A stretch of 64,000 nt of DNA, from assembly GCA_001600875.1 (NCBI GenBank), contig BCLD01000008.1, forward strand, positions 909,266 through 973,265, read 5' to 3'. Position numbers and translations under genes: made by a program. The stretch is from Solicoccozyma terricola (Eukaryota; Basidiomycota; Tremellomycetes; Filobasidiales; Piskurozymaceae). Below are positions 1 through 12,712 of the stretch, piece after piece. Within the stretch, counting starts at the first letter, position 1, and every line of letters starts with the position of its first letter. Below the pieces are notes generated by a model. The model saw only the letters and a list, made by a program, of their open reading frames with translations, was not told where the DNA came from and did no database searches.

Positions 1-2196
1 ACACAGCCCAAACCACAATGTCGAAATTCGATCCTTCCTCGCCTCCTGATCCTGCGTATCTCTTCCGCTTGCAAAACCGAATTCAAGACGGTAGTAATGT
101 GTTTGCTTTTCAAAAGACGGTGGTTGGGACTGGAGTTAGTGGGGGAGCGAAGTGGGGGTTTGATGTCTTTTATGAAAAGATGGAAGGAACGCAGTGGAAT
201 TGTGAGTTGCGAAACCGATTTTCAGCGTGGGGTTAAGCGTGCCGGCTGATTGTGTATGGATTACAGATGATACTCTTACGGGACTTTTAGAGGATCGATC
301 TGCAGTGTATAACGATCGATTCGCTTCGACTTTCAACCTCCCAACCGAGTACTCGACACCAGAGTACACCAACTTTGCTCAAGCTGTGACTTCCAATCTG
401 ATAGGTGGTATCGGATACTATTACGGGTCATCCCTCGTCGATCGGGGATTCCGACATTCACACGATGACGATGGAGATGATGAAGATGAGGTGGTTGAAA
501 CAGGAGTTCGAGAAGAAGAACCGAGGGAGCTTCTTACAGCTACGCCGAGTAGGAGTTTCTTCCCGAGGGGTTTCTACTGGGATGAAGGGTTTCATTTAGC
601 TGTGGTTGCGGAATGGGATAATGATTTGAGTTTGGAGATTTTAAAGTCTTGGATTAATTTGATTGATGAGAATGGATGGGTCGCGAGGGAGCAGATATTA
701 GGGGAGGAATCGAGGAGTAAAGTGAGTGGGTTTGGGTCAACCGAGGACTTTTACCCGGTGTTCTTCTCATAATGCTGATTCGACCACTTCGCCGCAGGTC
801 CCATCCGAGTTCCAGGTCCAATACCCATCATACGCCAACCCACCTACCCTTCCTGTCGCGGTGACCTCGTTCATCGCGCGACTAAAAGCTCAAACCGAGT
901 CGATCGTCCTGACCTCTCAACTCGGTCTCGGTTCAACCGACTTTGCACCCATCGAACCTCTCGAGCAACGACTCGCAAATATGCACCTCCGAGATCCCGA
1001 GCTCGCACACTCCTATCTCACCGAAGTTTACCCAGCCCTTCGACGTCACTATCAATGGTTCCGCCGTACTCAACGCGGCCAACTCAAAGAGTGGTCGCGT
1101 AAAGCGACATCTAAAGTGGAAGCATACCGCTGGAGAGGTCGTACGGAAGATCATGTGTTGACTTCCGGGTTGGATGATTATCCTCGTGCAAGACCGCCTC
1201 ATCCAGGAGAGCTGCATTTGGATCTTATGAGTTGGATGGGATATTTTGCGAAAACGATGGCAGAGGTTGCGGAATACCTTGGTGAGGAAGAGGATTTGGA
1301 GGATTATAAAAGACATGAGAAGGGGATCGTAGCGAATTTAGATGGTGAGTCGGTATGCTGTTTGGCCTCATGCAGGCAACTGACATCTCCCGACTTTGGA
1401 TTTCATCCATAGATCTCCACTGGAACGAAGAGGAGCAGATGTATTGCGACGCCAGCGTGAACGAGGAGGGTGAGTACGATCGTAGCCCCACGTCACTTCT
1501 CCCTGCTCATGCGGTCATATCGCAGACGAATCCATTCACGTTTGTCACCGCGGTTACCTCTCTCTTTTCCCCTTGCTGCTCCAGCTGGTCCCATCATCAT
1601 CACCACATGTTGGTTCAATTCTCTCCCTGATGTCCGATCCAGCTCATCTCTGGTCTCCATATGGTATCCGATCTCTATCCGCTTCTCACGAGTTATTCGG
1701 CCAAGGTGAAAACTACTGGAGAGGACCGATTTGGATTCAGATGAATTGGATGGCATTGGGGGCGCTGCATAGCAAGTATATGAGGGAGGAGGGACCTTGG
1801 CAGGAAAAGGCAAAGGAAGTTTATACGCAGTTGAGGAAGAATGTGATTGAGAATGTGTTCAAGGTGAGTTGGGGGGGAGGAGGGGGCGGGGCGCGAAGGC
1901 TGGGGAAGACCGCAAGCTCAATACATTGTCTGTCACACCGCGCAGGAATACCAACGCACGGGATACGTGTGGGAGCAGTATGATGCGAATAATGGAGAAG
2001 GACGGAGGAGGTTTGTGTGCTATCTATGCGATTGCAATGTATTCGCCTACTGACGGGCATGCAACACTCACACAGTCATCCGTTCACCGGATGGACATCG
2101 TTGGTCACTTTGAGTGAGTTTTGCCAGGTTGTCTACCTGGGCCTTGAGGAGACTGACCCCTCCACGACGCCTGCAGTCATGACTGAGAAGTACTAG
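1..2196 (+). CDS. CWH41: Mannosyl-oligosaccharide glucosidase (ER glucosidase I, GH63), 3' part
   Basis: This is the C-terminal 572 codons of processing alpha-glucosidase I, which removes the outermost glucose from the N-linked glycan precursor in the ER. The 5' end lies outside the window. Exons: <1-201, 267-721, 798-1344, 1413-1469, 1526-1863, 1946-2010, 2076-2113, 2177-2196. GH63 landmarks appear in order: a block like NLIGGIGYYYG (exon 2), FFPRGFYWDEGFH, GWVAREQILG, a VPSEFQVQYP junction, ENYWRGPIWIQMNW, and a terminal SHPFTGWTSLVTLI ending in MTEKY. The last two introns matter: without them the frame loses the conserved HPFTGW...LIMxEKY ending. The ATG at 18 is internal to the domain, so I do not treat it as the start. 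It is followed 257 bp downstream by URC4 on the same strand. Family assignment is firm; exact splice sites are inferred. Confidence 0.93.
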
Positions 2197-2453
2197 CATG
2201 TAATCGGAGTGAGAAGAACGCATTGTGTTTTAGAATGACATACATGACCCCTGTGGGGCGGAGGTGGCGAGAAAGGACATGCCGAATAGTAAACAAAGGG
2301 AGTGAACGGGTCTGCTTCGACTATATGAGTGGGGGGGAGGAGGCCTCGTGTCAACCTCGACTTCATTCATCTCATTCGATACATACAGTTTATCATCACC
2401 ACAGCATCTTATCGGCACCTTGGACTCACTCACAACTCGCACATCGTACCAGC

Positions 2454-4395
2454 ATGCTGCAGTCATCGAACATCAACATGGCACCCGCCGCTCTCCACTC
2501 CCGAAACTCAGTTCCGTATCTGCGATCCCTTGAAGGCGTTCGCGACCGATGTGCTGAGGTCTTTAGACTCGCCCAGGAGGGGAAGCTCGAGTACATGGAA
2601 TGGCATGAAGAGAATGAGAAAGGTGTGGTGGATTACTGTAGGAACATCATCGAGGTGAATATCGTGGGGTTGAGTATAGCTAGCGCTTTGCTGATGCCTT
2701 TGGCTTCCACAGCGAGACTTTGGTACACAGTACGACAAGGTGAATAGACCTACCTATCTTCCTGATCACAGCTTGAACTAACCACCTTTCCCCCGATGTT
2801 CTCAGATCCCACGTACGTTCCTTCCATGGTAACTTTCTTTACCCTTTCCCCATCACTGAACGCGCCTACCCTACCATCAGCTCATGGTCGACGTAACCAC
2901 TTTATCACCACCTCTCCCACAACCATCGATCGTATTTCTCTTCTTTTCGCCCTACCCAACTTCCCAACTTCTCCACATGATCGTACGAAAGCTCTTCTCG
3001 ATCTGTACGTCGTGTCAGTGCTCCTTGATGCAGGAGCAGGCAACGTGTGGTCGTATGAAGAGGTCGAGACGGGTTGGAAAGGTGGAAGGAGCGAGGGTCT
3101 AGCTGTGGCCAGCTATGCGATGTTTGTGAAGGGTTACTTTTCGAGTGACCCGAATATGCCGTATCAGGTAGATGGTGAGTTGAGTGTGGTGGGTGAAAGG
3201 ATGGGTGGGTAGAGCTGATCATACCGTGAACGGCCAGGCAAAGCGCTTCTTGGACTCAATCCCGAGAGCATGGCAACGGAGCTTCAGGTTACGCAGACTA
3301 ACCCTATGGACGGCCTTGTGGGTCGTACGTCTCTTCTCATCAAGTTGGGAGAGGCGCTACAATCCCAACCGGATATCTTCGATGGGGGTCGACCTGCTAA
3401 CTTGTTAGGTGGGTCTCGTATGCATGATTCTACGTAGACGTCTAGCGCTGACACAGCACACGCTCAGACTTGTTGGCGCATCGGTTCCCTATCAAGGAGG
3501 CAGGTAACATTGAAATCCCGATCCACTGTCTCTGGGGTGTGCTCATCCCAGCCTTCTCCTCGATCTGGCCAACGCGTCTAACATTGGACGGCCAACCACT
3601 TGGTGACGTCTGGCGATGCGGAGCTCTGTCCAAACATCTCGATGCCAATGCCGTGGGGAGAGTGGAAGGCGATGATCTCGTTCCTTTCCACAAGTTGAGT
3701 CAGTGGTTGTGTTATTCGATGATTCAGCCGATAGAGGAAGTTGCGGGTTGGACGGTTAGAGGGTGGCAAGATACGATGACTGGTCTGGCAGAGGTGAGCA
3801 ATCGCTCTGAGCAATCGATCCATTGGATCCAACTTTCTACCGACGCTCTTCCCGAGTCTTATTTGCTCTCTACTCTCACGACAGTACCGCAACGCTGGCC
3901 TTCTCACCGATCTCAAAGCCATCCAACTTCGTCCTGGTGCGCTTGGGGATGAGTTTTACCCCAACGGCAAGGATATGCCACCTCGTCTACCTGCCGATCA
4001 TCCGGCTATCATCGAATGGCGAGCGCTGACTGTCATTGGACTGTGAGTGACGCTGGGGAGGGGGCGAGGTTGAAGACGTCTGCACCATACTGACTCGTTG
4101 ACTCCTTTATCCTTTCTTTCCCTTTGTAGGGATCGAATCGCCAACGGTATCCGGCAATCTCTGGGTATTGAGAACCCTCGCGACCTCACTCTTGCGCAGG
4201 TCCTCGAAGCCGCTACATGGAAGGGAGGAAGGGAAATCGCCAAGGAGAAGAGAGGGCATTTGGGAGGCGGTCGTGAGTTTGAACCGTTGGCTATTGTGAT
4301 CTTATGGAAATCCAGACAATTTGAAGATTGCTCATGCCGTTTTCCTTTCTACTGCAGCTCCTATCGAAATCATCAGCGATGGAACCGTCTTCTAG
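2454..4395 (+). CDS. URC4: URC4/DUF1688 uracil catabolism protein
   Basis: A 454-residue protein of the DUF1688/Urc4 family, part of the fungal URC route that degrades uracil (named from yeast genetics; its exact reaction is not established by this sequence). Exons: 2454-2654, 2713-2739, 2806-2812, 2881-3174, 3238-3408, 3468-3793, 3885-4042, 4130-4272, 4358-4395. Visible family motifs: YLRSLEGVRDRC near the N-terminus, IPPHGRRNHF, VSVLLDAGAGNVWSY, RSEGLAVASYAMF, QTNPMDGLVGR and the C-terminal PPIEIISDGTVF. Exon 3 is only 7 nt and is required for the IPPHGR motif. Start: ATG at 2454; an in-frame ATG at 2478 is an alternative. The gene is convergent with the AN1 zinc-finger gene. The call is strong because the ending and the DAGAG motif are diagnostic. 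Confidence 0.93.
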
Positions 4396-5547
4396 ATCGG
4401 TGCTAGACGTGGTTTTGTGCGTGGTGCGTGAACAGGAAAGAATGCGAACGAACCCCTTGGAGAGAAAGAAACACCTACGAAATTTCCCCCCAGTTGTAAA
4501 TTGCAACCCCTTTAGATCTCTGACGATATTGAAATGCACATGACATCCCTCCGACTTGCATAACAACAATTGATCGAATGATCGGGGTTATACCATCGAG
4601 TGATCATAAAATAAAAACGCCATGCTAATTTCTTTCGGAAGCCTACAAAATATATTCAGTTACTTTTTTATTAACAATAGGAGTTTCATTGAGATGATGA
4701 GGAGAGTAGGGAAAATGTCTAACTGGATGTTGTGGATGTGGGAATGCGGGGTGTGAGAGATACAAAACAAAGGAAAAAAGAAAGAAAAAAAGAAGAATTC
4801 GAGATGATAGAGAAACGTGCGAGGGTTGCGTGATGAGGAAGAAATAAGAGACGAAGGGATGTAAGGGGATGGGAAACAAAGGATGAGGGGATGAAAGGCG
4901 GGGGAAAGGAAGAAAAGCGACACGGAGAACCTTCCAACAACCATAAAGACCAATCTAACCAGATCAATTGGTGAAGACCACCCCTTCCCTTCCTTCCCTT
5001 CCGTCCCTTCCTTCCTAACCAGGGCCTTTCCTTGTTTGGGGGGGGGGGGGGGGGGGTTTATTTCCTGATTTTCCATTCTATTCTTTTGACTGATTGTTTC
5101 GGTTTTTGACAAGCCTCGACGGGTGTGGCCCGGGGATTTCGAACGATCGAAAAACGAATCCGAGAGACGGTTTATGGGAGTTTTTGATATCCGTCCACAG
5201 ATTCATGCCAAAAAAAAAAAACGGGGGAGTCCTAGGAACGTCTTTTCCTCCTTTTGCTCCCCGATCGATCAGATCAGAATAAACCACCCCCAAAAAACCC
5301 TCTGAAACCATCTAATCCTCCCTTTTCATTTCCCATCCTCTAATTCGTCCGCCCCCGCCCCCGCCGAGTTTAATGAGACGGCAAGTTCACTTATCTTAAA
5401 AAACCCCCGTCGTGAGTGGTTTTTTCCAGATTTAGAAAACATCTAAAACATCTAGTAGATGAGAACCCTCCCCCGTCCACGAAAAACCACTTCGGTTGTT
5501 TCTCTGTGTCCCCTCCCCCCCCTTCTCTCTCTCTCTCTCTCTCTCTC
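4396..5547. other. Convergent 3' intergenic region, low complexity
   Basis: No gene is supported between the ends of URC4 and the AN1 gene. The stretch holds purine/pyrimidine-biased sequence, a long G homopolymer near 5040-5057, an A run near 5210-5221 and a CT microsatellite at about 5523-5549 running into the AN1 stop codon. Open frames here are low-complexity artefacts. Confidence 0.7.
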
Positions 5548-6365
5548 TCAAGTACTAGCGACTTTCCTAGCTACCGTTCTCTCTGATTCTAATTTAGCTT
5601 TGTTGGCTGCATGAGCTGCGTCGCGACATTGTTGGAGGTTTGAGCTGATTGGTGTGGAAGGAGGGGTTGGGNNNNNNNNNNNNNNNNNNNNNNNNNNNNN
5701 NNNNNNNNNNNNNNNNNNNNNNNNNNNNNNNNNNNNNNNNNNNNNNNNNNNNNNNNNNNNNNNNNNNNNNNNNNNNNGGGTGGGCGGAAGGAGACGATGG
5801 TAGAGAGAGACGGTTTGGAGGGTAGACATTGGAGGAACAAGAATGTGAAGTGAAGGGAAAGGAAGCGAGGGATTGTGGATGTTTGAGGATGTGATTTGTT
5901 TGATGTGGTAGTAGGTCGATGGGTAGTGGAAGAGGGGGTGCCCAAAAAAAAAAAAAAAAAAAAAAAACGAAAAACAAATTCGCGAATATTGCATGGATCG
6001 AGGAGAAAATTGAAACAACGCAGCGATCAGTAATTCCATTCGATTCCCCCCCCCCCGCGGGGCGACCCCTCCTCCCCCCCACTCACCATCCATGATGTTC
6101 CGGTAACCTATGATTCCCACAAAAGCTCTTTCCACAAAACGAACAATCACCTACAATCCTCTGTGCTGGATTCGGACAACCAACTTTTGAAGTTTGTTGT
6201 GGAGTCGCAGGTAAGAGTTGAGATGTTGTTGTTGTTGATGATGATGATGATGATGATGGGGTGGTTGTGTTCGTGGGTGTTCCTCCAGGTGGTGTTGTAG
6301 ATGTTGAAGCTGGGAGTGGAGGGGATGTAACGAGGATAGTTGCTGCACAACGACGTTTAGCGGGC
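5548..6365 (-). CDS. Small AN1-type zinc-finger protein (5' end not placed)
   Basis: Two exons are clear on the minus strand: 6365-6087 and 5644-5548 (TGA at 5548-5550). Joined, they give an AN1-like zinc finger: C-P-N-P-A-Q-R-I-V-G-D-C, then SFCGKSFCGNHRLPEHHGC, then SNLQQCRDAAHAANK and an ending LESERTVARKVAST. This order matches the small fungal AN1 proteins, which bind zinc and are linked to stress or proteasome functions in yeast (Tmc1/Cuz1 type; functional transfer is inference). The intron (6086-5645) contains the 106-bp N gap, so the gap does not remove coding sequence. The first exon and start codon are not identified: the exon begins at an AG acceptor after 6366 with a split codon. 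Odd: the region between the first Cys (in KRRC) and the next Cys is a long Ser/Thr/Pro stretch with TCA/ACA repeats (6232-6258). Confidence 0.72.
5672..5777. other. Assembly gap (106 N)
   Basis: A run of N flanked by G-rich sequence on both sides. It lies wholly inside the intron of the AN1 zinc-finger gene, so translations through it are not real protein. Confidence 0.97.
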
Positions 6366-8670
6366 CTGCGGGGGTAGGGTATATAGTCATCGGGTGGAAG
6401 AGAGGGCGAGAAAGAGGGAGGGTTCGTGGTTAGTGGGTCGAAGGTAATTGAGAACGGGGTATATATATGCGATCCGGGAAAAGACCGTATAGCTCGCTTT
6501 CACTCGCAAGAGAGCGTTGCTCATTACGTTCGCGCAAGACAAGACAAATAGTCTTCGCTCCGCGAAGACAGAAGAAACCCGAATGCTCGATACGCTCGTG
6601 AACTCACATGATGAAACTATTAGACGATTGTGTCTCTTTTTTTCCGATTTTCAACTGCTTATCAAGAACTGGTCAGACGACGACGACGACGGTGTGTTGA
6701 TATCCGATTTGGGTGGGGGTTGGGGTGAGGGGGTTTTGAATCAAAGGGAGATCGGGTGGGTGGTTGTATGTTTTGAAAAGGGTGTTGATGGATGGATGGA
6801 TGGATGGATGTGTGTGTGATGTGTGTGGTGTGATGTGTGTCCGACGGTGACTGTGCGATGTATTATATATCCCTCCCTTACCCTGACTGATGACTTGGGG
6901 GATGGCTGTGGGGCGCGGGGGTGAGTAGGCGTTTGAGTGGCGGGAGGGGAGGGGAGGAGGGAGGGGGAGGGGACAGACAGGCGCGGGCAGGATACACTGA
7001 TAAATCAACCGGCAACGGCAACGACGGGGTGGGCAGTGGAGGGCAGTGGAGGGCCGGGGGGACGATGATGTGTCGTTCACAGCTCCGACTCACTCACCCA
7101 CCCACTCACCCACCCTCCCTCCGAGACAACACTCCGTCAAAGACTCATTCAATGAATCAATGTCGCGGCCGGACCGAGTTTTGGGCTGCGACAGTGTTTT
7201 GAAGCGGAAGGGGGGAGGGGTTTAGAAATGTCTACTGTCTTGTAGCGAGTATGACTGTACTCTCTCTTCTTCTCCGTGAGACGCACAGCGAGCCATTCGT
7301 ATCTCGTATCTCGTCTCGTATCTCATATCTCGTCTCGTATCTCGTATCTCGTATCTCGTATCTTTGCGAGCGATCATGTCCTCCGTGAAGACTACTACTG
7401 TCTTGCGAAACATAGCAAGGGAGTTCTACAGGAGTTTCTGTTTTCGCGCGCGCGAGTGGGACCGAGGATATCATTTTTTATTTTATTTTTTGGGTGGGAT
7501 ATTATTGGACATTAGTATGGGGTGTTTAAACGGAGGGTTGGGGGGGTTGTATTAAGAGACCACTGGGTTTTTTCTTGTCTTTTCTTTTCTTTTTTTTTCT
7601 TTCGGCATTTGAATTTCTTATTCCAAAGAGAGAAAGAAAAAGAAGGAAGAGGAGAGAAAAGGGTCTTTAGGGGAGAAACATCGGGTAATACAGCAAGAGC
7701 GGGGCGGGGAATGTAACAAGAGAAGAATCCAGCTTGGTCAATCAGTCAAGACCAGTATACCGAAATGTTTAAAACCACCTCCCTCCCTCCCTCTATCCCT
7801 CCCTACCTCACCTGAGGGCCCCTGCTCCCTCAGATATGCCCGAAACAATCGAGGTGGTTGTACAAAGGACACACGCGCCACCCAAGTGATATATCGGTGG
7901 ATTGTATCAAATCGAGTTTGTAGGGGGGGGGGGTTTTTCGTAGCTTTTGTTATTATTATTTTTATTTTATTTTATTTAAAAACGGGCGCATTTTATTCTA
8001 TGAATTTTCAACCGATGTTTCTCATTTTGGATAATAGATATGACACCCCCTGTGGGATATGATATGATATGACCGAGTATCCCGTCCAAACTCCCACTCA
8101 CCGACCGTTCTCCCCTCTCTGTTCTCCATCCCCCACCGCCCACCGCCCTATCCCCCCTCGCCACCGCCACCAGCGTTCTCACGGTGTCCCCCCTCCGGCC
8201 ATCGGCCTGCCTCGCCACCCTCCTCGCCACTGACATTCTCACGGTGTCCCCACGCCTCGATGACGAATATCCGGATTGAAACAAACAGCAGCACACACAA
8301 CGGGACGTCGTCGTCATTTCTCAACCAAGCATTCGTACAAATCGTACAATCGTACACCTGAAGAGTTTATCAATTCACTGAGGTACTTGGACATATCAAA
8401 GCAATACATCCAGTCTTCTATCATTAGTTTTGAACTCAATAGGGGAGTGTGGGGTTGATAGGTGAGTTGCGGGAAGGGGAAAGGGGACGGCGCGGGTTAG
8501 AAGCGGGGTGATGCAGAATCAGCAAATCTAGAAGGATTGATATTGATATTTTTCCCCCCCGATCTCGTTCGCCCATCTGGTAGATACAAACCGCNCGTTC
8601 CTGCTTCNCTCCCCCCCCCCCCCNCNCCCCCNCCATCGTGCTATTATCAACTCGTCCTCCAGAATAAATC
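6366..8670. other. Long intergenic region with simple repeats
   Basis: I see no convincing gene in these 2.3 kb apart from the unplaced first exon of the AN1 gene. Contents: a perfect 8-bp stem hairpin GTCTTCGC-TCC-GCGAAGAC at about 6553-6571; a GGAT microsatellite near 6788-6810; a degenerate CGTATCT tandem array at about 7299-7362; G/C-rich stretches; a direct repeat TTCTCACGGTGTCCCC at about 8175 and 8238; and five single N within a C homopolymer upstream of the next gene (8595, 8608, 8624, 8626, 8632). Presumably it holds the divergent promoters of the AN1 and PX-domain genes. Confidence 0.6.
7299..7362. repeat. Degenerate 7-bp tandem repeat (CGTATCT)
   Basis: About nine units of CGTATCT with variants CGTCT and CATATCT follow one another. 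Simple tandem repeat; no gene reads through it convincingly. Confidence 0.8.
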
Positions 8671-11600
8671 ATGTCATCGCCTCCATCTCCGACTGGTCCT
8701 CCTCCCCCTGCTCCTCCTACGACTCTCAATCGAGCTTCATCCTCTTCCTCTTATGCGGCACCACAACGTGCACTTCCTTCCGTTCCACCTCGTGAACAAG
8801 ATATCCAACCACCAGTTTCAAACATCACATCTCGACCTCCCGTACCACGATTCCATCTCAATCCAGTCACCAACACTTTACCAACTTTATCACCTACATC
8901 AACACAATCGGGTACGACGGGTACGTCGTCGACGTCGTCGTCGTCGACGGAATTAACACCACTTCGTGCACATTATTTGAAAAAGACTTTGATCAATTTA
9001 CAAGTTTGTAAAGAATTGAGTGCTTTATCGGATCCCAAATTGGGTGCATCAACTTTAGGATTACTTGGATATCCGTTTATTCCTTTGACTGTTGATGGGA
9101 AATTGGATAAAAGAAGGGGTGATAGGAGGGACGATGCGGGGCATACGAGGGACGCGAGGGAAGCGAGGGACGCCAACAACAACAACGCCGACGACGACGA
9201 CGACGCGAATGACCTTCCTTTTTTACGATTCATGTTTCATCAATTCTTATTACCTTTCCCATTCCTAGCTTCTGCTCCACCTTCATTCTGGGCATCAAAA
9301 GTTCAACCTTTTTTAACATCATTTTTATCAATTTCATCAAGACCTACCGTCGCTATAACCATTGAATCACCAACTGGATCAAATTATGATGAAATAACAG
9401 CGACTGAACAAGACGCTAGAGAACAAAATGATAGGAAAAAATTATGGGATAAAGTTGAAAAAAATCTAGGTGTTTTAATGAGTCTAGGTATTAAATTAGT
9501 TGGTGGTGAACAAGTGGTTAGGATTAGTCAAGTTGAATTGAGAAAATTGGAAGATGAAGCAGAGGATAGGAGGAGGAAATGGAAACAGAGAGAAGAGAGA
9601 GTTGGCGGTGGGTTTGAAGTTAATGTGGTTTGTGTTAGGTTGGTTACGGAGAAAGGTAGAGTCAGGTCAAAGAGTCATGATGTGAGTGTTGGGGGGGGGG
9701 GGGGGTGGAAAATCGTTGCGAGAGATGAAAAAATCCGGCGCTGAATTGGGGTGTGGGATTACAGGAATTCATCATTCGGACAAGAAGGAATGGAGTACCG
9801 GACGTTTTCGTCTCAAGGCGGTATGGCGATTTCAAGCGGTTGGCAGAGGAGGTGAGTGTGGGTTTGGGTATCGAGAGACGGAGAGAGAAAACGAGCAGAT
9901 GGAATTGCACACTTACGTTTTTGTCATCCCATTCTCATTCCTTTTCTTCCTTTCCCCCCCCCCCCCCCCCCCCCCCCCAGCTCCGCGCACAACACCCGGA
10001 AGACCCACTACCAGCTCCACCTCCAAAGGATAAAACAGCAATGACAATCCCAGTCACTCAACAACAACCCTACTACTCATCATACAACCCTCTTCGTGCA
10101 ATTTACGGCGCAAACCCACCAGGATCATCAACACCTCCTTCCTCTCGATCTAGTCAAGATATTCAAGATATACAAAGAACAGAAACCATGGCTTCAAGCG
10201 ATCAACCTTCATCCCCCTTGTCTAGAGAGAAGAATAGACTCACGCTGAGAGCGTATCTAACGGCACTGTTGGCTCTCCCTTCAGCTCTCAATTCACCAGT
10301 CTTGAGGAGTTTCTTGTTATCGGGACCTACCACCCTAAGTCCAATTGAAGAAGCGGATGCCGCACGTAGAGCTCAAGCGGATGCTGTACGAGAGGAAGGA
10401 AGGCGGAGGTTCAAGGAAGAGGCGGAGAGGAGGGTCGAGGCGCTGAGAGAAGGTTTGGGCATGTTTAAAGGTGATGTGCTGGGGAAGAAGGGTGGATTGA
10501 ACAAGGTGTTTGAGGTGGTGAGGAGGGTTGAAAGGGTGGAGGATTTGCCACGAGCCGAAGCGAGTGTCTTGGAGTGGGGAAGAATCTCGTGAGTTGGTTT
10601 TGTGGGGTGGCAAGTTCCCTCCCCCTTCCTCCTCCTCTCCCCCACCCCAACTTCCAGCTAAGAATCGTTACTGCCCTACAGACTCGCCGCTACCGTCTTC
10701 CAGATGTTTGTCGCGGCTGATACGGCGTCGGAGACATTCGCTCAGATGAAACGACTGCACGGGTTGATGCCGTATTTCGTTCTCAAGGGGATCCTGAAAG
10801 TTTCCAACCCGATGGCTATGATTAGAGGTGTTTTAGACCTCTTCCTCGCACGACCTTTCGGTGGTCAGAGCTTGATTCAGAGGTGAGTAGGACCAGGAGC
10901 TCTTTGACGAATCGGACTAATTGATCGCCGCGCCGCCCAGAATGTTCTCTTCATCGCTCGTCGAGGAATTGAGATATCTCGAAGAAGATATCCAAGCGGT
11001 ACAGGACCGAATAGACGATCCCGTCCTGTGTCAAAAAATCGATCAGTACGTGAACGCTCCTTATGAGATTCAGGAGACTTTCAAGGCGGATGCTAGTGAG
11101 TAGGAGAGCCGGGAGGAGACCCAACTTCACGTTCTGATCGGACGGCCACCCCCACTCTTCTAGTATCGGAAAACCTCGAGCTACTCGCGGTCATCCTACG
11201 ATCACACGAAATCCCGTCACTCAACCGTCAACAAATCCAACGCGTCATCCGTGCGAATAGAGCATTCAAGTTGTACCGCCAGTACCAAGCCAACCTCGAC
11301 GACTCGGACGATGACGAAGGGCCGGACAATGATGATGCATGGCTGTTCGAGGATCTCTCCGTCCTTCTCAAGCTCATGGTGAAGAAGAAGGAAAAGGAGG
11401 GGTTCTTGGCTTTGATATTTGAGGGCACCACGGCCGAGCTACTGAAAGACATCATTACCATTTTCTACTCTCCTTTGGCACAAGTCTACAAAGCGGCCAG
11501 CATTGCAGACTCTCTCGGTGACCTCCAATCCTTCATCAACGACCTTATCAAAACGGTAGAGGCAGTCGAAGAGCGTGAGTGTGTCGTTGAGGCGACCTGG

Positions 11601-12602
11601 CGGGAGCTTCCAGTCACTGATGTTACGCCAACCCTTACAGTCAGCAGCGAGGACCCAAGTCGCACTGTACAGACCTTCATCGACCTCGTTCAACGCCACG
11701 AGCAGTCATTCTACTCCTTCGTTCACAAGGTCCACTCAAAGGGACACGGCCTTTTCGATTCCCTCATGGGTTGGATCGAGCTGTTCCTGAACTTTGCTCG
11801 CGAGGGTCTTCCCAATGAAGTCGATCTTGAGTTCATTCTCCCATACGCCGGCAGTGAACGCCTCGCAATCATGAAAGAGTGCGACGAGGTCGCCGCGTAC
11901 TACTACAAGCTCAAAGTAGCACACGAGGAGAAGATCAGGCGGCGATTCCAGAAGGACGGTGCTAGCGAGGAAGAAGCGGCATTCATCAACGGCATCGTTG
12001 CCAGTCTCAACATGAACGACTCGGTCATGAACGACGCCGGCGAGGGAGGGGGCGAAGAGGAGAGCTCGGAGGAGGATGATGATGACAGCGACGCGGACGA
12101 GGCAACTGCGAATGCGTTCGATCCATCGAGAGACGACGTCGCCGCTCAATGGAAAAATGTCGGCAAGGACGAGGATACAGCGTCCACCTCGTCTGAGCCA
12201 TCGGGCTCACATCCGGGTGCGCAGATGGGGCTGCCAAACTCTTCCCCACCCAGCCGTGGTTCATTCGACAAACCGCTGGAACGCATTCGCAACTCGCTAG
12301 ACTTTTCGCGAAAGGCCGAAGCGCCATCGCCACCTGCATCAGCACCCGTCGGACCAGCAGCACCCCAACCTCCCAAGATGAAACGACGGCGGAGGAATAA
12401 GCGGGGCATGCAGGAGGTTGCAGTACCACCTACGCTCAAGTATCTACCGGCTCTCACCCCGGTTTTCGTGGAAATGGTGAGGCGGCTGGCGGTGATGCGA
12501 TGTCTGCAACCTTCGAAGCTAATTGAACCTCTTGCTCATTTTTTTCAGATTCGTCCCCAACTCAAGGTCCAACCAATAGATTCCACTGTCCATGCTCGGT
12601 AA
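8671..12602 (+). CDS. LEC1: PX-domain protein of the YPR097W/Lec1 family
   Basis: A 1120-residue protein in eight exons: 8671-9681, 9765-9851, 9981-10588, 10682-10882, 10941-11095, 11164-11574, 11641-12476, 12549-12602. Order of regions: Pro/Ser-rich head (1-90); a PX-associated block starting LTPLRAHYLKKTLINLQVCKEL; a PX core with EFIIRTRRNGVPDVFVSRRYGDFKRLAEEL; a long C-terminal DUF3818-like helical region; an acidic, low-complexity stretch (about residues 880-960); a basic KMKRRRRNKRG patch. This domain set and length match yeast YPR097W (Lec1), a lipid-binding protein that influences ergosterol distribution; that role is known from yeast, not seen here. Introns at 11575-11640 and 12477-12548 are multiples of three with no stop, so they could be retained. 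The intron 9852-9980 ends in a very long C tract. Convergent with the next gene. Confidence 0.85.
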
Positions 12603-12712
12603 TGTTCTCTTCTCGCGGTGCGCTATGTTGTCTTAGGTATATGAATCACAAAATGTACACGTTGCTAGTCCTATGACGATTTCTAATTTTTCCTGGTCGG
12701 CTGGTAGCAGAT

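Noticed and set aside
5548..6150. A 200-residue minus-strand frame running through the N gap
   Set aside because: It reads through an intron and N bases; only the two terminal exons give a conserved AN1 protein.
6151..6390. His/Gln-rich frame starting MTIYPTPAGP
   Set aside because: It is another frame of the GAT/TCA repeat in the AN1 exon.
8148..8357. Minus-strand frames with repeated GDTVR
   Set aside because: They come from a direct repeat in G/C-rich intergenic DNA and match no family.
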